The notes below the pieces were generated by a model. The model was not told the DNA's origin, ran no database searches, and saw only the letters and a list, made by a program, of their open reading frames with translations. Of a DNA stretch of 64,000 bases, positions 9,956 to 23,050 are shown piece after piece (positions within the stretch are counted from its first letter, which is position 1; the number at the start of each line of letters is the position of its first letter). Position numbers and translations under genes: made by a program. Origin of the DNA: Sitta carolinensis (taxonomy: Eukaryota > Chordata > Aves > Passeriformes > Sittidae); the NCBI GenBank assembly GCA_032173965.1, contig JAVUNC010000004.1, forward strand, positions 4,942,001 through 5,006,000, read 5' to 3'.

Positions 9956-12900
9956 GTATTTGTTATACTGTTTTCTCCTCTATAACACCAAGCACAGAGC
10001 TTTCCACTGGTGCCATCAGACTTGTCACCCCAGTCACCCTCTCCTGTTCTGGCTGCCACTCCTATCTCAAAGCCTGGAGCTCCATCTCACTGTACACCAC
10101 ACTAATTTTCCACACCCCCTGCAAGTTCTCCTTCCAGTCTCTTCCCTCATGATGTCAGCACGATCCTCACCATCGGATTGAGGAGAATTACTGTGAGGCT
10201 GTTTCCTTCTGTGCTCTGTGTGATACTGGGATGGTGAGCAATTAAAGCATCATAATTACAATTTTTCAGCTACTCTGCATGTCACTGAAATGGATCCACA
10301 TGGAGGTGAGAAAAGCAGGGTCTTCCACTGTAATTCTGAGCTTGGATGATGGTCAATGCAGTGGCCCTCTGGGAAAATCAACGCCTCAATCCTAATAAGC
10401 AGCCCTTAGATGAGATTTCCAGAGACATTTGCCAGTTCTGGAAGGATTTTCACTAGAACTGCCAAATCCAAACTCTGATTTCAGAGAATCCCATGCCTCC
10501 CATTCCAAATCTTTGCTCCATAGACCAAGTCCACAGGAAGTTTAACAGAAAATTTGCTTCATTTTTTTATTTCTTCAAGATAGCCCAAAATATCTTTTTT
10601 TCCTCTGACATTAAGAATAAATTCAGCAATAATTTTGCAAAAGAACTCTGCTTATGAAATGAAACCAGTGATGCTATATACACAACTGTGGATAGGTATT
10701 GTGCTAGAGCATGTTGATTAAATAAACTTCAGTGTCTGATATTTCCATTTAAGTTTGATTCAGTTTGAATTTAGTGATCCAGAAGTGGATCATGATTGAT
10801 CATGAACACAGCATGTTTCTCTGTGAACACACAGAGTTTTCATTCCTTTCTGGTGTCCCAATAAGGTGATGTTAAAGAACTGGGGATAAAAAATTCCCAC
10901 TTAATTAAGTTGGTAAGAGAAGGAGGCAACCTCTATGGAAAACTAATGAAAATCAAGCTCTGATTCATCTGAGTGGAACTCCAATTTGTGAAAAATGCAA
11001 AGGGAGGACATTGATTTCCCCCCTGCCCCAGAAAAACCAAAGAATTTCAGCTCACATTCTGCAGAAGCAAAGAAATAAATCTGCATAGCCACTAATAGGA
11101 TTCCACTGAATGAACTTGAGCCCAACAGTAGCATAGAGGCAGAAGCCTGCATCCCAAAATAGAAATCTCTTGGAATCCACAGCTCATCTGGTCAGGATTA
11201 GAGAAATGCTCCCTGAACATTTAGTGAGTTGAATTGAACCAATTTACAGCAGTCCTGGAACGTCCCAAACACAGAAGCTCTGAAAACAATGGGATAAGAA
11301 GGAATTCTTTGTTCACTGCAACATAAAGCAACTGTTTCAGGCAACAATATCAGTGACATTAATGACTGCAACACAATCTTTGGGTAGCTCTGAAGGCACT
11401 TTTGAAATCCGTGGCTGGCCCTTGGGTACAATGCTGAAATTGTACCCAACTGAATTTTTTTTTCACTGGTTTCACAGTTTCAGGGGAGATTAGTCAGATT
11501 TGCCTCTGACTTGTTTTTTGGTCACCCTGAATCAGAACAATGCATAACATGATGACAGTGAGGTTTGCTGCAGGGAAATTAGGGTTTTCTTTCATTGGGG
11601 TATCTGGAGGGGAAGGGAGAGAGGATTGTCAATACAGCTGAGTTGCTCGAGCCAAAAAGCACCTGAAAAAGTCACTCAGATATGACAGGACTAAGATTTA
11701 AACACTGAGAAGGACCAAAGTAACCCATGTCTATAAAGTAACATAGAATGTTCCCTTTTCCTAAGGAATAATTCAAGCTCAGTTCCCAGATCCTGTCTGG
11801 CATTCAGGGAAAGTGCTTGGGGGAGCTGGACTGCACAACCTGGTAGAGCAACACTGTTCTATCAGTGTTACTCTTGCAGAAATTATCCTCTGTTTAAGTA
11901 GACTGTAAGTGAAAAAGGGACTTTTCCTTATGATATAAGTATTGTTCCATCAAGGTGTTATTTGGCAGATGTGTTTCAAGGTGAAATAGTGAACTTCAAC
12001 CCCTCTGTCTCCAGGGAAAGACAAGCAACCCAGCTTTGCTCCTGAAGGAAAAAGGAATCACAGGAGCCACACTATCAATCCACAGATCACAGGAATGAAC
12101 AGAGTACAAATGTCTAGAGAGAACAGATGAAAATATCAGGGATGTATCTGATCCCAGGTGGTGTAATAATGTTCCAGATGACATCAAGTGAACAAGCTGG
12201 AGTCTTAATCCTCGTCCTCCTCTGCACTACCAGAGAGGCTGCAGCCACTCCATCCTGATCCCAATTAAAAGCTGTCCAGATTTATCTCCGTCCCTGGTAT
12301 TTTTAGATTGTGTGTTGTTACCAAGAACTCTTTGAAACTGATGTTGAACAGAGTTACTCCTGGCTTATGTCAGAGCAGGGAAGATTCAACCTTTGAGAGA
12401 TTAGGTGGCTCTTTTAAGCTCTTTTTGTTTAAGCTCTGGATGAGGAGCCAATTGCAGTGAGACCAAGAGTTCAGCATGATAAACAGAATATCCAGCGCTT
12501 TCATAATGGGGATTAGGAAAACCCAAAGATTTTAGAGGGGTTAAAATTCATTTAGTTGGCAAAAAAGGGGCAAGAGCTGCCATATTTCAGATACCAAAAA
12601 TCTGAAAGTGCAAGGCAGCACTTTGTGTGTCTCTAGCTCAAAACTGTGGCCTGGATACAGGTACCTGCAATTTCAATAGAAACCTTCCAGACTTGGGCTC
12701 AGCAGGCTGCAAAATGTCACAACATTTGCCATAAGAGTTTTCCTCAGACAAAAACTTTTTTTTTTTTTTCCCTTGGGGAAAGAGGCTCACTCAGACACAG
12801 AGTCATTGTCTGTGTTTCCCTACTGACAATCTTCACATTGAGGGGTTTTAACCATTTCAGTAAAACTTTACATTATATAAATTAGAGGTCTTAGAAGTAT

Positions 12901-15900
12901 TACATTCTTGCAGTTTTAAAAAATAAAAATAGGTGGATAAGTGGAGAAGGAAAGGCCTCTTAATTCTTCCAGTGATGAAAAGAATTCATTGTGAGCCCAG
13001 TTTTTATTAGATACCTGAGACTCCACACAGGGGATGGCAGATGCAGAAATGCCAAATGTGCAGAGGCTTCAGCCAGCATTCCAGATGTAGAAGACATCAC
13101 CAAACCTGCATCCCACATCACTGGTTTGCTGTAATGTGGATTTTCTGAGCTCTAATGCAGGGTTAGTTTACATGCACCCTCAGTGCCATTGAGTTTAAAA
13201 GCCAACCAATGTGAGATACAAACCCTTTGGAAAGCAGGGCACGTACTTGTGGGTGTCTAGTCTTAATGCAAATAGTTGGACAGATAGATAATAATTATTG
13301 TTCCTAGAAGGTTTTCAGAAATACAAAAAACCCATGGCAGAGAGGAATAACATTTACAAAACAAGCAAGATGATTTTCAGGAATATTATTTCTGTTGAAC
13401 TCAGTCATGGGGTAAGTACCTCAGCTGGTCTTATATGTATTGACTCAAACACCCTCAAAATATACATGTATGAATATAAAGTCACAATATTTAAAATAAT
13501 AATTTCACTGAACAACTGTGAGATGAAGACATAGATAATTTTCTGATGAGTAAGAAAGTAGCCACAGCAAACACTAAAGACCATTAGAAACACATTGCAG
13601 CTTTGAGAAATCACTTCCTCCCTGGCATGAATAAGAGGTCACCAGCCATGCATGCAGAAGGTGTGATGTATCATTCCTCCCATGGAAGAAAGAAAGCCAC
13701 CTCAGGGCTGAGTCGTGCAGGACTCTATTTGGCAAACAGATGAAATATTTTGAAGCATAGTGTTTCTGTGTAGAAATTTCAAGAGATGTATGTTTATTTT
13801 CTTATTCTTTGCAGTCAGCTCAGAACTCAGAGAGGGGAAAATACAACTTTCAGTGGAAAAGGTTTGATAGAATGACTAGTGCAATAGATTATTAGTTTCA
13901 GTTTTGTTTAATGCACAAAGATTTTCTGTAATTAGTGGAAAATCCCTCACTTGTACACTGTATGGGGATGGCATTCATCTTGTCAAAGACACCTGCTCTA
14001 GCACTGATTTTGAGTGGAGGGATTTTGTTTAGGAATTTCCAGTACATTCTTTAGTATCCCAGTCCCAATAGGTCTTCAGCTGCCCAGGCCTTATATGCTT
14101 AGCTTGCAATATGTGATTTTTGCCCAAAAACATCACTCTGGAGATGGTCTCATCTTGGGACTTTCCATGTATCCTCTGCTCTTAGGTTCACATGAGCAAC
14201 TGTTTGCTTTAGGATGAATCATGTCATGTTTTTACCGTTTCTGACACACAAATATTTTGCTTCTGCCTGGCGGTGAAGTCAGCCACTTACTATTATTAAA
14301 TGTCGAGCTGCGTTATTCCCCTTTTTGGGTGATGATCTCAGCAGAGCCCTGACCCAATCCAGCTTCACACTCTCAGACCTCACAGAGATGCTACTGGTGT
14401 GTCTCCCATTGGTAACATCCCTGGTTACCAGCTGCATTGAAAACCTGTGCAAATATGTTGGATTTACTTGTCCTGTAGAGCTGATTCCAGACCTGTGGTT
14501 TATGGATTGCCTTTGTGGTTTGCTAAAGGTCAGGCCCTGGATGGCTCTAAATTTTCTTAAGTGGAATTCAAACACCGCAGATGAGTATGTGTTCAAAGTA
14601 GTTGTCTTGGGTGGTATGGATTTAGATTTGGTACTCATTCTCAGGATTGGTGCCTCTCCTCTTCTTTGGGGCAGTGATCAGATGTGGGTGTCTCAACCTC
14701 TCAGTGAACCATCCATCCACCACCATTTGTTCAGATCCCAACTGCCTCCAAAATTTGAGGCTCAGGCTGGACCCTAAGCTGCATTTCAAATTGTGCAACC
14801 CCGGTGCCACCCCATCCCCACGCTGATGCCATCCCTGCCTTTGGCCTGACTCACTAAGTGCAATTCTCACTCTCTTTTTGCTGGCTCGCAGGCAGTGACT
14901 GCACCAGCCATAACTCAAAATTGTGAACAGATGAGTAGATTACTTACTTGAACTGTACTCAATCATTACATCACCCTTGTACTGAAAATCACAGCACTGG
15001 CTCCCCATAAGATTTTGCATCCACTTTTGGGTTTGGCTCCAGAGCTACTGGATTTACTCACTTGCTCCAGCTTACCTAAAAGGGCTGCTTGTGCCTCATA
15101 GACATCCTCAGACTCTGAGATCAGTTGGTGCCGATTTATTGATCATTCCAACACTCTGACTGAAAACTTCTGGTGTTGAAGGCTTGGCTCCTCCACACGT
15201 ATTTTGTGGAAATCCCTGCAACCTTCATCCAAGAAGGGGAAAGGAAATAAATCTGCAAAACTGTCCAAACACAAAGAGAAAACATTTTGTTGAAGCTGAC
15301 AACAGCTTGGCCTCAGCAAAGAGAGAGCTTAGATATTTTATTTTTTTTTCTTCCCTGAAACCCTTTCGTGTAATCGTTGCATTCAGAAATTTTCCTGACT
15401 CAGGAATAGCTGTAGATGCTAGACACAGTGCAGATAAAAGCTGTGAGGAGCCAGAGGGCTGTGGCACAGAAGTCTGCCTGCCCAGCTACTATGGAGAAGC
15501 CCCTGGGAAGGCCCCCAAAGAAGCAACTCCCAGGCTGGGACACTCACAACTCCAGGCACTTCCAGCAGGGCCATGACTCGACACTGGGCAGCTTTAGCAG
15601 TGATCAAAATCCTTTTGGAGGTGCTGACCTTTCCCCACAGCAGAGTCAGTGCTGGCTGACTCGCCTGCCCTGCGGTCTGTCTGTGGCTCTCTCTCTGTGG
15701 GTCACCCTGTGGTCATCAGAACGCTGGCCATGATATCCACTCACTCTTCCCCCATCATGGTGCTGTGTGGAAGTCAAGCCTGACCTATGCTGAGCAATGA
15801 GTTTCCTGTCCTGGGTGAACATCAGCTCAGGACCAGATCAAGGGTGTGTAAGCCATGAGCCAGGGCACCAGTGAGGGCTTGACAGCCCCACCCTTGAGTC

Positions 15901-16198
15901 ACAGCCACCCCTGCTGCCATCAGGGGCTCTGCTGCCCACTCGATGAAGAGTGAAATTATCCACAAATACTGCAGGCTGAGCTGGCCTGGGGCTCACTGCA
16001 GAAGAAAAAATAATACACAAAATGAAACCCAGCATTTATGACCAATTGGCACCTCCCTAAACAGGCTTTTGATGGGTCAAAGTCTGCATGCTCAGGTGTG
16101 GAGAAAGGGGTGATGCCCCTGAGTCAGGTCAGCTCAGCTGATGGGTCACTGGCTCATCCAGTCAGCCCTTTCTGTCAGAATCACACCATAAATCCTAC
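9956..16198. other. Unique non-coding sequence
   Basis: About 6.2 kb without a recognisable transposon or RNA gene. A T-rich run lies at about 12760-12771. At 14279-14777 both strands are open for more than 110 codons, but neither product is recognised and no splice context is convincing. Nothing else can be named. Confidence 0.5.
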
Positions 16199-16498
16199 AA
16201 AAAGGAGAGGAGAGGAGAAGGAGAGGAGAGGGAGAGGAGAGGAGAGGAGGAGGGGAGGGAAGGAGAGGAGAGGAGAGGAGAGGAGAGGAGAGGAGAGGAG
16301 AGGAGAGGAGGGAGAGGAGAGGAGAGGAGAGGAGAGGAGAGGAGAGGAGAGGAGAGGAGAGGAGAGGAGAGGAGAGGAGAGGAGAGGAGAGGAGAGGAGA
16401 GGAGAGGAGAGGAGAGGAGAGGAGAGGAGAGGAGAGGAGAGGAGAGGAGAGGAGAGGAGAGAGGAGAGGAGAGGAGAGGAGAAGGAGAGGAGAGGAGA
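16199..16498 (+). repeat. (GGAGA)n pentanucleotide array, 300-nt homopurine tract
   Basis: Exactly 300 bases contain only A and G. The array has 30 perfect GGAGA units at 16311-16460, ten AGGAG units at 16261-16310, and imperfect units at both edges. Every frame reads G-E-E-R-R on + and S-P-L-L-S on -, so the open frames over it on both strands (about 16038-16523 and 16195-16536) are artefacts. Long homopurine-homopyrimidine mirror-like tracts can form intramolecular triplexes (H-DNA) and stall polymerases. Confidence 0.97.
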
Positions 16499-16596
16499 TA
16501 TGGCTGACAGCTATGGAACCTGAACAAGACAGCCAAGGGGGAGAGACGTCTGGCAGCAGCTTACAGGCAGGGGATGGGGGTGTTCCCTGTCATCAC

Positions 16597-16712
16597 TGAA
16601 TCACAGAAACATAGACCCATTATGGTTGTAAAAGCTCTCTAAAATCATTGAGCCCAGCCACTAACCAGCACCATCACATTCATCACTAAATCACGTCCCC
16701 AAGATGCACACA
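16597..16712 (-). mobile_element. CR1 LINE 3' fragment (different subtype)
   Basis: The reversed tail 'tgaatcacagaaacatagac' is followed by 'aaaatcattgagcccagcca' and 'catcactaaatcacgtcccc'. This is the CR1 subtype whose consensus reads 'atcatcgagtccaaccatta' and 'ccactaaaccatgtccct'. It is diverged and 5'-truncated. It starts 98 bases after the homopurine array. Confidence 0.75.
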
Positions 16713-19700
16713 CCATCTTCTCACCAGCCCCTGAGAACCACTCCTCAGTGGCATCAATGGCAGCAGCTTCAGAATCCCAGCCTTTGCCTTGCTTCTGCCC
16801 AGGCTGAGTTTCAGGGCTTGCCAGCAGGGCACAGCTTTGGCATAAGCCATGTGTGTGTCTGGACCTACAGGCTGTCTGCTCCTTTATTAGCTCTCCCCTC
16901 TTCCAAACTTTGTCACATGTGCTTTTGTATTCTCCCTTGAAGATTTCCACAGTAGGGCTGCAGGGAAGCCTCGGGGTTGGCTTCATAAGCACAAGATGTC
17001 ACACAATAAATGCCAAATGTTATTATCAAACACTACTCCTAGGCACATGCAGGATTGGCAGAGGTGCTTAACTTTAGGGAGGGCCCCCAAAGAGGCTCTG
17101 GATGTATTTAGTTGCAAGGTTCCAACACTGCTTCACACAATTCTGGCAAAACCTGTGATACTGTCTCGGCTCACTCAGGGAAAGACAGGTTTCAAGTTAA
17201 CTGCTTGGGGCTTGCTGTGAGCGTTCATGTGATCCCCGGCCCATCCAGATGTAGCTCCATTCATTCCCACTCTACAGAAGGCCAGAGCAATCCACTCCCT
17301 GTCATGTGTAATGAAGGACAGGAAGGAAAGAAGATTTTTGACATGTTTAAATATTATCCAAAACAAAGAAATATCTCAAAAGCCAGGGATGCATTTAAAT
17401 AAAATAAAGCTGCCAGCAAAATCCCATATTTGTTACAGCTCATTCCATTTCATCTTCTGAGCCATTCCTCTGCAAACATGGCAGCTCCAGTAGTTTGGTG
17501 TCCAGATGTTCCCTGTCATACACTCTGCACTGCATCAAGAGTTTTTTTTTCTGATGTGACTCCTTAAAAACAGTGAACTCTGATTCCAGGACAACCTGAG
17601 TACACTTTTCCATAATGAGGGGCGATTGAAAAAACACGGCTGTTGACTTGGCTAGTGAAACACGGGCTTTTTTGTTCTTCTCTTCATCTTTTTTAATTCT
17701 CCAGCTGGCTGCTAATCCAGCATCATCAACATCTTTTTGCATTTTATTCCTTAAGCCATTCATATTACACACATTCCTGTTTTTAAAATACAGATTTTAA
17801 AAGTGATTTGATGTGGCTTGGAATAGTGACATGCTTACACATTTATAAAAAATTCATTAACTTGGGGGGAGGAAAAGAAAAGATTGAATCTTTTATTTTC
17901 TTTCCTTCCCTTTCTTCATTTCCAGCATACAAAATTATTTGCCGGTCATTTAGGAACCGCAATGTCAAAATGTGGTTTCCCCATAGGGAGGAAAAAAGTC
18001 AGTTCATCTTTGCAGTTTTCAAGTCAGTTGTTAAGAAGTAGCTTTGGCAAAGGCCAAAGCCAAATTGATCCTTGAGCTGCAATGTGTAAAACCTATGTTA
18101 GCAATTCTGCTATTCAGTTATTGAGATCACCTCTTCCCAGAGTCCTTCAATCTGCCAAATCCTAACCAGAAGATGATGCTCTACAGCGCCTTTGTTCCAG
18201 CCTTGTGAAATCCCAGCCTCCAAGTTACAGCTGCCTGTTGCTCCTGTCTCTAGGCTCAGCCATTCCTGGACCTCTGGTGAGATCAGCAAAACAAAAACCC
18301 CAAAACAATTTGGAGCCCTTCTCAGGAACACTACAATGCCTAATTCATCTAAGCCATAAGGTGATAACCTGGTGCCCAATTCATAGAGGGATTTAAGTGG
18401 CTCAACTCTCACTGAATTCAGCTGGAGTTTAGGCACCTAAAGGGGAAATATGGAGAGTAGAAGAGAGTTCAGTGTCCTGTGCTCTTATGAAAAAGTTCTG
18501 CAGAACTTTGAGAGTGTCCTTGCACATCCCTGAGCCATCTCCCTCCTTGTGCTTTATTTTGCCTTATATGAAGACATGACAAAATCATATTAAAGGTGTT
18601 ATTTTATTGTTATTGCCAGGACACTTCACAAATTGAATAGTATTAAGCTTGAGAGAAAAGTTAGAAGCCAAACACATTAGTTCTATTCGACTTATAATGT
18701 ATGCAGACCTCTGGCAAAGATACCCTTAAAATACTGGCCAAATCTCACTGGCAGTGGGAGGAACCCCATTCCAAGTTGATGGTTCCTATTTAAAAGCTTT
18801 TAGCAGCTTATCTTATTACCACTGTATTAGGCCTATTCTCTCACCACTATATAAAAAGTATAAACCACTCCTCTCCCACAGCAGAGGAAAATTTTTTGAT
18901 CTTGGAAGCAATGAATGATTGAACTTTCTGCCAGTTTCTTGATATGAAATATATTTTTTTTTTATTTTCCAGGCTAATTTTGTCTTCAGACAAAAAGCCT
19001 TAAATTCCAGACTTTGTTCTCTAGAAATATTTGAACCTGATTTGTATTTTTAATAAGTTTTATTTTATTTGTTATGACATAATTACAAATCCCACGTGAT
19101 ATTCATAGTTATACCCAGAAAATGAAGTTATCTGACTTTTCCTGTTATTTGGTCTCTTTTGTTGGAATCTCTGTTCTAAATTTGTTATGACCCCAGATTT
19201 AAAGGAGAGTGGTGTAGAAATTTAGCCTCAACACATTTTGATACAGTGCTGCCTACAAGACAGGTGTTCAAGACTGTGAGGAAAAATTCTGACTGCTTTG
19301 TCCCTGTGGCATGAATTTCATACCAACATCAACTTGAAGGCCAGGCAGATCACCACATTTATAAAATATTTAAGCACATGCTTCAGTTGAAACCTCAGGA
19401 TTTCTAGATTGACCTGTCCTTCAAGTCTTTAATGTGCTTTAGTTCCTTAGTAAATGTTATAGCTTTATAGTGATGTCCCTTTTTCCCCTGCTGATGGAGC
19501 TGTCAAAATCAAAGCATGAAATATTGCACTGTCCTGTAAAATCTGTACCTTTCCACTTTCAGGTCTGAACCACTATTTTATGTAAAGATTTGATCTCCAG
19601 CAGTTTGCCTCTAAAGTACAAGGATATTGCGTGAAATATGAGTTGCATTCAAGCAGTATGAAGGTGAAAGAAAAGAATATAAAACAGTCATGAAGTCTTA

Positions 19701-22700
19701 TTTTTCATTCACACACAAGGCAGGGTTTTCAGCAATCAGTTATCACTAAAGTGTATAATCTAATATCCAGTGTGTGTAATGATTTCAAGCCAACCTGAAG
19801 TAGTGGGATCTGTCATTCACTGGCTTTGAGCCCCTCAGTGAGATGGGGAGAGTCCATTGATTTGCTTCCAGCCAGGGTCTGTGGTTGTCTCATGCCTGTC
19901 TTAAATTGTTCACAAGATGACAGTCTAACACCATAAGATATTAATAGCTGAACTATCAAAAACTTGGGGCTGTCAGTTTTAGTTTCAGCCTGAAGTTGCC
20001 TTTGAGATTTTTATTTTTCAGTCCATCTGAAGTCATCCAAAGATGACTTTGAAGATCACATGAAAGGGACACAGAAAGGACCAGCTTTGATCAGGACAAT
20101 ACAATGAAGCTATTAAGGGCTGAGGACAGGGTGAGTGACCCACATGCCATATAGTAGCAGTAACTAATAATAACAATTAATAAAGTCAGAGAGCCAGTCA
20201 GTGGCTCAGTGACCTCACATAGGAGCAATCATCAACTGGATTGACATTTTGGGCTGCCTGGAGTATAAGGGCTGAAAGAAGATTATCACTAGATTCTTAT
20301 AATTGTTTTATGAACCCCTGGTGAATGCAAACAGGGACTGGAAAAGAGCCTTTCTTACATAAGTTGACAATTAAAGTCTTGGCAGGCCAAACAGTAGTTT
20401 CTAGTCTTTCAACAATGAAGTTTAATGCTCAAAGCAGATCTTTTCTTTTTTTCACTATTTGGTCATGCTTTCTCCAGCTGGTAAACATGAGTCAGGATTC
20501 GCTCCTGGGAGAGGGAAGAACTGGCTGCTTAGAAACCAGCTCACTCTAAAATGGGACCTCTTCACAGAGATAATGCCAAGGAAATCTCAGTCTATGCTGG
20601 TTGATGTTACCTCTGACTTTTCAGAGCAGCTGGTCCTGGACTGGGATGAAAACCCATCAGGCCAACACTGACCACTGACTGTCAAGTAACACCCTGAATG
20701 GTGACTTTTTCACATGAGTATCTCAGATGCCTGCAGCCACAGAAGGCTGGACTTCATTGTGGCCCACACACCTACAGGAATTCTACCCCATTCCACCCCA
20801 CCTGCCTATTTTAATATGTTTCCTACAAATAGGAGCTGGAAATTGCAGTAGGAACTGCATACGCTTCCTTCTTCATCATCTTCCTCTAAATGGAGCACCT
20901 GAAACACTGAGCTTTTCTGATATGAAGCTTTGTGATACCTTGATTTACCTCATGGCTGACCCAGTTCTGAGATCTGTTGAGGTCCCTTCCCACTGCAATT
21001 ATTTACACTCCTATGATATAAAAATAATCTGACCTGGATAGTCCTTTTCTTTTGTTGTTTACTAGAGAGTCCCAAAGCCACCATGAACTCCTGACTTCCC
21101 TTTGTCTTCCTGTAGCTGTTCCACACATTTCTTACAACATCACAAGAAAAGTGAGCCCTTAGGCAGTACCTGAAATAGGAGAAGGCAATGTCTTTGTGAT
21201 ACAGCCAGACCATTTTCAGGGTCATCTGTTTGCCAGACAACTTAACAAGGCTTCCTGGGCTCCCAAGGAACAGATTCAGGTTCTCAGAAGGTTTCAGAGA
21301 AGGAGTTTGGCTTAAGGATGATCTGTCAGCCCTCAGAGGAGTTTCTGTTTACTGCAGAAGCAGTATGGAAAGACCTGTTGGCTGACTTTGGAGACTAAAA
21401 CTGTATAGGGAAGACATTTAATTTAATTAAGTTTGTTGAGCAACTTTCCCAAAAATTATCTGCAGGAAGGAAGAAGGGCTCACAGGCAGGAATGGGAAAA
21501 GGAAATGAGAAAATATCTGACTAGGAGAGCTGGTGGAGCAAGGTGGTGGAAAAAAATGTCAAGAAAAAAATATGAGGGTATAAAGATAAGAACTACAGAT
21601 ATTAAGCAGACGGCCACATTTGTTATTTTCTTGAAGCACAGGGAAAGATTAGGAAAACACAAAATTTTGTTATTGACTGATCTGGAATTAGCTAGACTCT
21701 TGAATGGTGGATTACACATTGTGAAGGAAATTTCAAGTACATGAATAGTGGGACAACTTCCCCTTGCAAGGCTTTTTAGGTGAGGAGGAAATCTGGGGCT
21801 CTGCATCTTCTCCTGACCTGGTAAAGCTCACGTTTGTAGCACTGGGTCTGCATGAGCTCTGTGACAGAGAATGGCCAAGAGGGTGCCTCATCTTCTGGGT
21901 CAGCCTCTCCTCACAAAGCCCCTGGGGCACAGGAAACATGAGAGGCACTGGGAACAACTAGTCTGCTGGGAGAGAGAGAGGAAGCAAAAGCCACCTACAC
22001 TGTGAGGAAAGGACAAGTGTGACCTCTCCAGAGGGAGAGAAGGTGTCTAGGAGAGGACCAAGTCCTGCTCCTGATGCAGGTGCCAAATTCATAGAAACAT
22101 CTGAAAGATGAAAGAAGTGAGTTTTAAATGCTTGTCACTTGGATAGTTCTACCTCCAAAGGGACAGGAGAGTTTGGTGTCTGCTAATTGGGTGGAGGTGC
22201 CCTGCTATTATTGGGTTGAAAATAAGATGCATTAAGAGGCTTTTACCTTCACATGCCTATGGTACTCTTTGTCCTTCTCAGCAGGGAATGCAAGTGCTTG
22301 CAGGGAACTGGCAGAGAATGAGCATCTTTCTTGTCATCAGTTTTGTGAGCAGAACTGCAATTGATACAAACTCCCCAAGGGTGAGGCAACCTGGGCAGAG
22401 TTACAGGAGGATGGTGAATGCAGAGACCTGCAAGGGAAATTTCCAGTTTCTCATGAATTACATAAGCTGAAGATACAAGATTTCTCTTCCACTGATTGCT
22501 GAGTTACCAAAGCAGACTGAAAAAAAAAAAAACAAACCAAACCAACATTGCAAAGACTTAGCCTGAGGCAAGTGTTGGGATAGGAAAAGAAGTCACAAAA
22601 CTAACAAGGAGTTTATGCACCCACCATTTCATCGTGTAATGTTCTAACATTAACCATGTACCAAAAACGCCGGTCCCTTACAGCCTTTCCCCAGCTCTGA

Positions 22701-22809
22701 TCACTCCAAGAAATGTTCAGTCAGGCTGAGCTGAACAAAACCCTTCATTCATTACAGCACAGTAGGATGCAAACAACTTCACAACTTGATAATCCCTTTC
22801 AGCCCTTAT
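16713..22809. other. Unique, mostly AT-rich non-coding sequence
   Basis: About 6.1 kb with no recognisable gene. The - strand is open for 110 codons at 17440-17772, encoding a lysine-rich product with no family motif. An old palindromic repeat-like block is listed separately at 18375-18440. A poly-A run of 13 occurs near 22520-22532. Confidence 0.5.
18375..18440. repeat. Possible ancient palindromic interspersed repeat
   Basis: An imperfect 26-base palindrome (18404-18429) is centred on GAATTC, with arms AACTCTCACTGAA and TTCAGCTGGAGTT. It is followed by 'aggcacctaaa'. The arrangement 'aactcccattgaa...ttcaatgggagttaggcacctaaa' recurs in old amniote interspersed repeats, from memory. The family cannot be named here and this could be chance similarity. 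Confidence 0.3.
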
Positions 22810-23050
22810 TAAATCAGCAATGCGCTGCAGGTGGGAAGTCAGCCTGGAAAGGAGAGACGGCCCTTTACGCACTTTGCAATAAAGCATGGTTTTAGTCAAC
22901 AAAAAAGATTTCCAGGGCTTTCCCTGCCTGCCTCCCCTCCCGGGAGGCAGATTCCCAGTGTCCCGCAGCAGATCACACGAGCATCGTGTTTGCATTACGC
23001 TGTGGTGATGATGTGTTTGTTCTTGGCACCGAGGGGCTCTGACTCCGCAC
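22810..23050. other. CpG-enriched unique block
   Basis: About ten CpG dinucleotides fall within roughly 230 bp, in a window that is otherwise CpG-poor. The block includes a CCCGGG site near 22940. It does not match CR1 or MIR. The long - strand open frame across it (22717-23268) depends on a poly-A run at 23160-23176 read as poly-phenylalanine and is not credible as a gene. It could be a conserved regulatory element or an eroded CpG island. Confidence 0.4.

Noticed and set aside
9590..9985. 131-codon Y/I/L-rich frame resembling a hydrophobic protein
   Set aside because: Translation of the (TTATA)n array, not a membrane protein.
16038..16536. Long open frames on both strands over the GGAGA array
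   Set aside because: A stop-free pentamer repeats the same five residues in every frame; purely a simple-repeat artefact.
17440..17772. 110-codon lysine-rich - strand frame
   Set aside because: No recognisable motif; length is within chance expectation for 64 kb in six frames.
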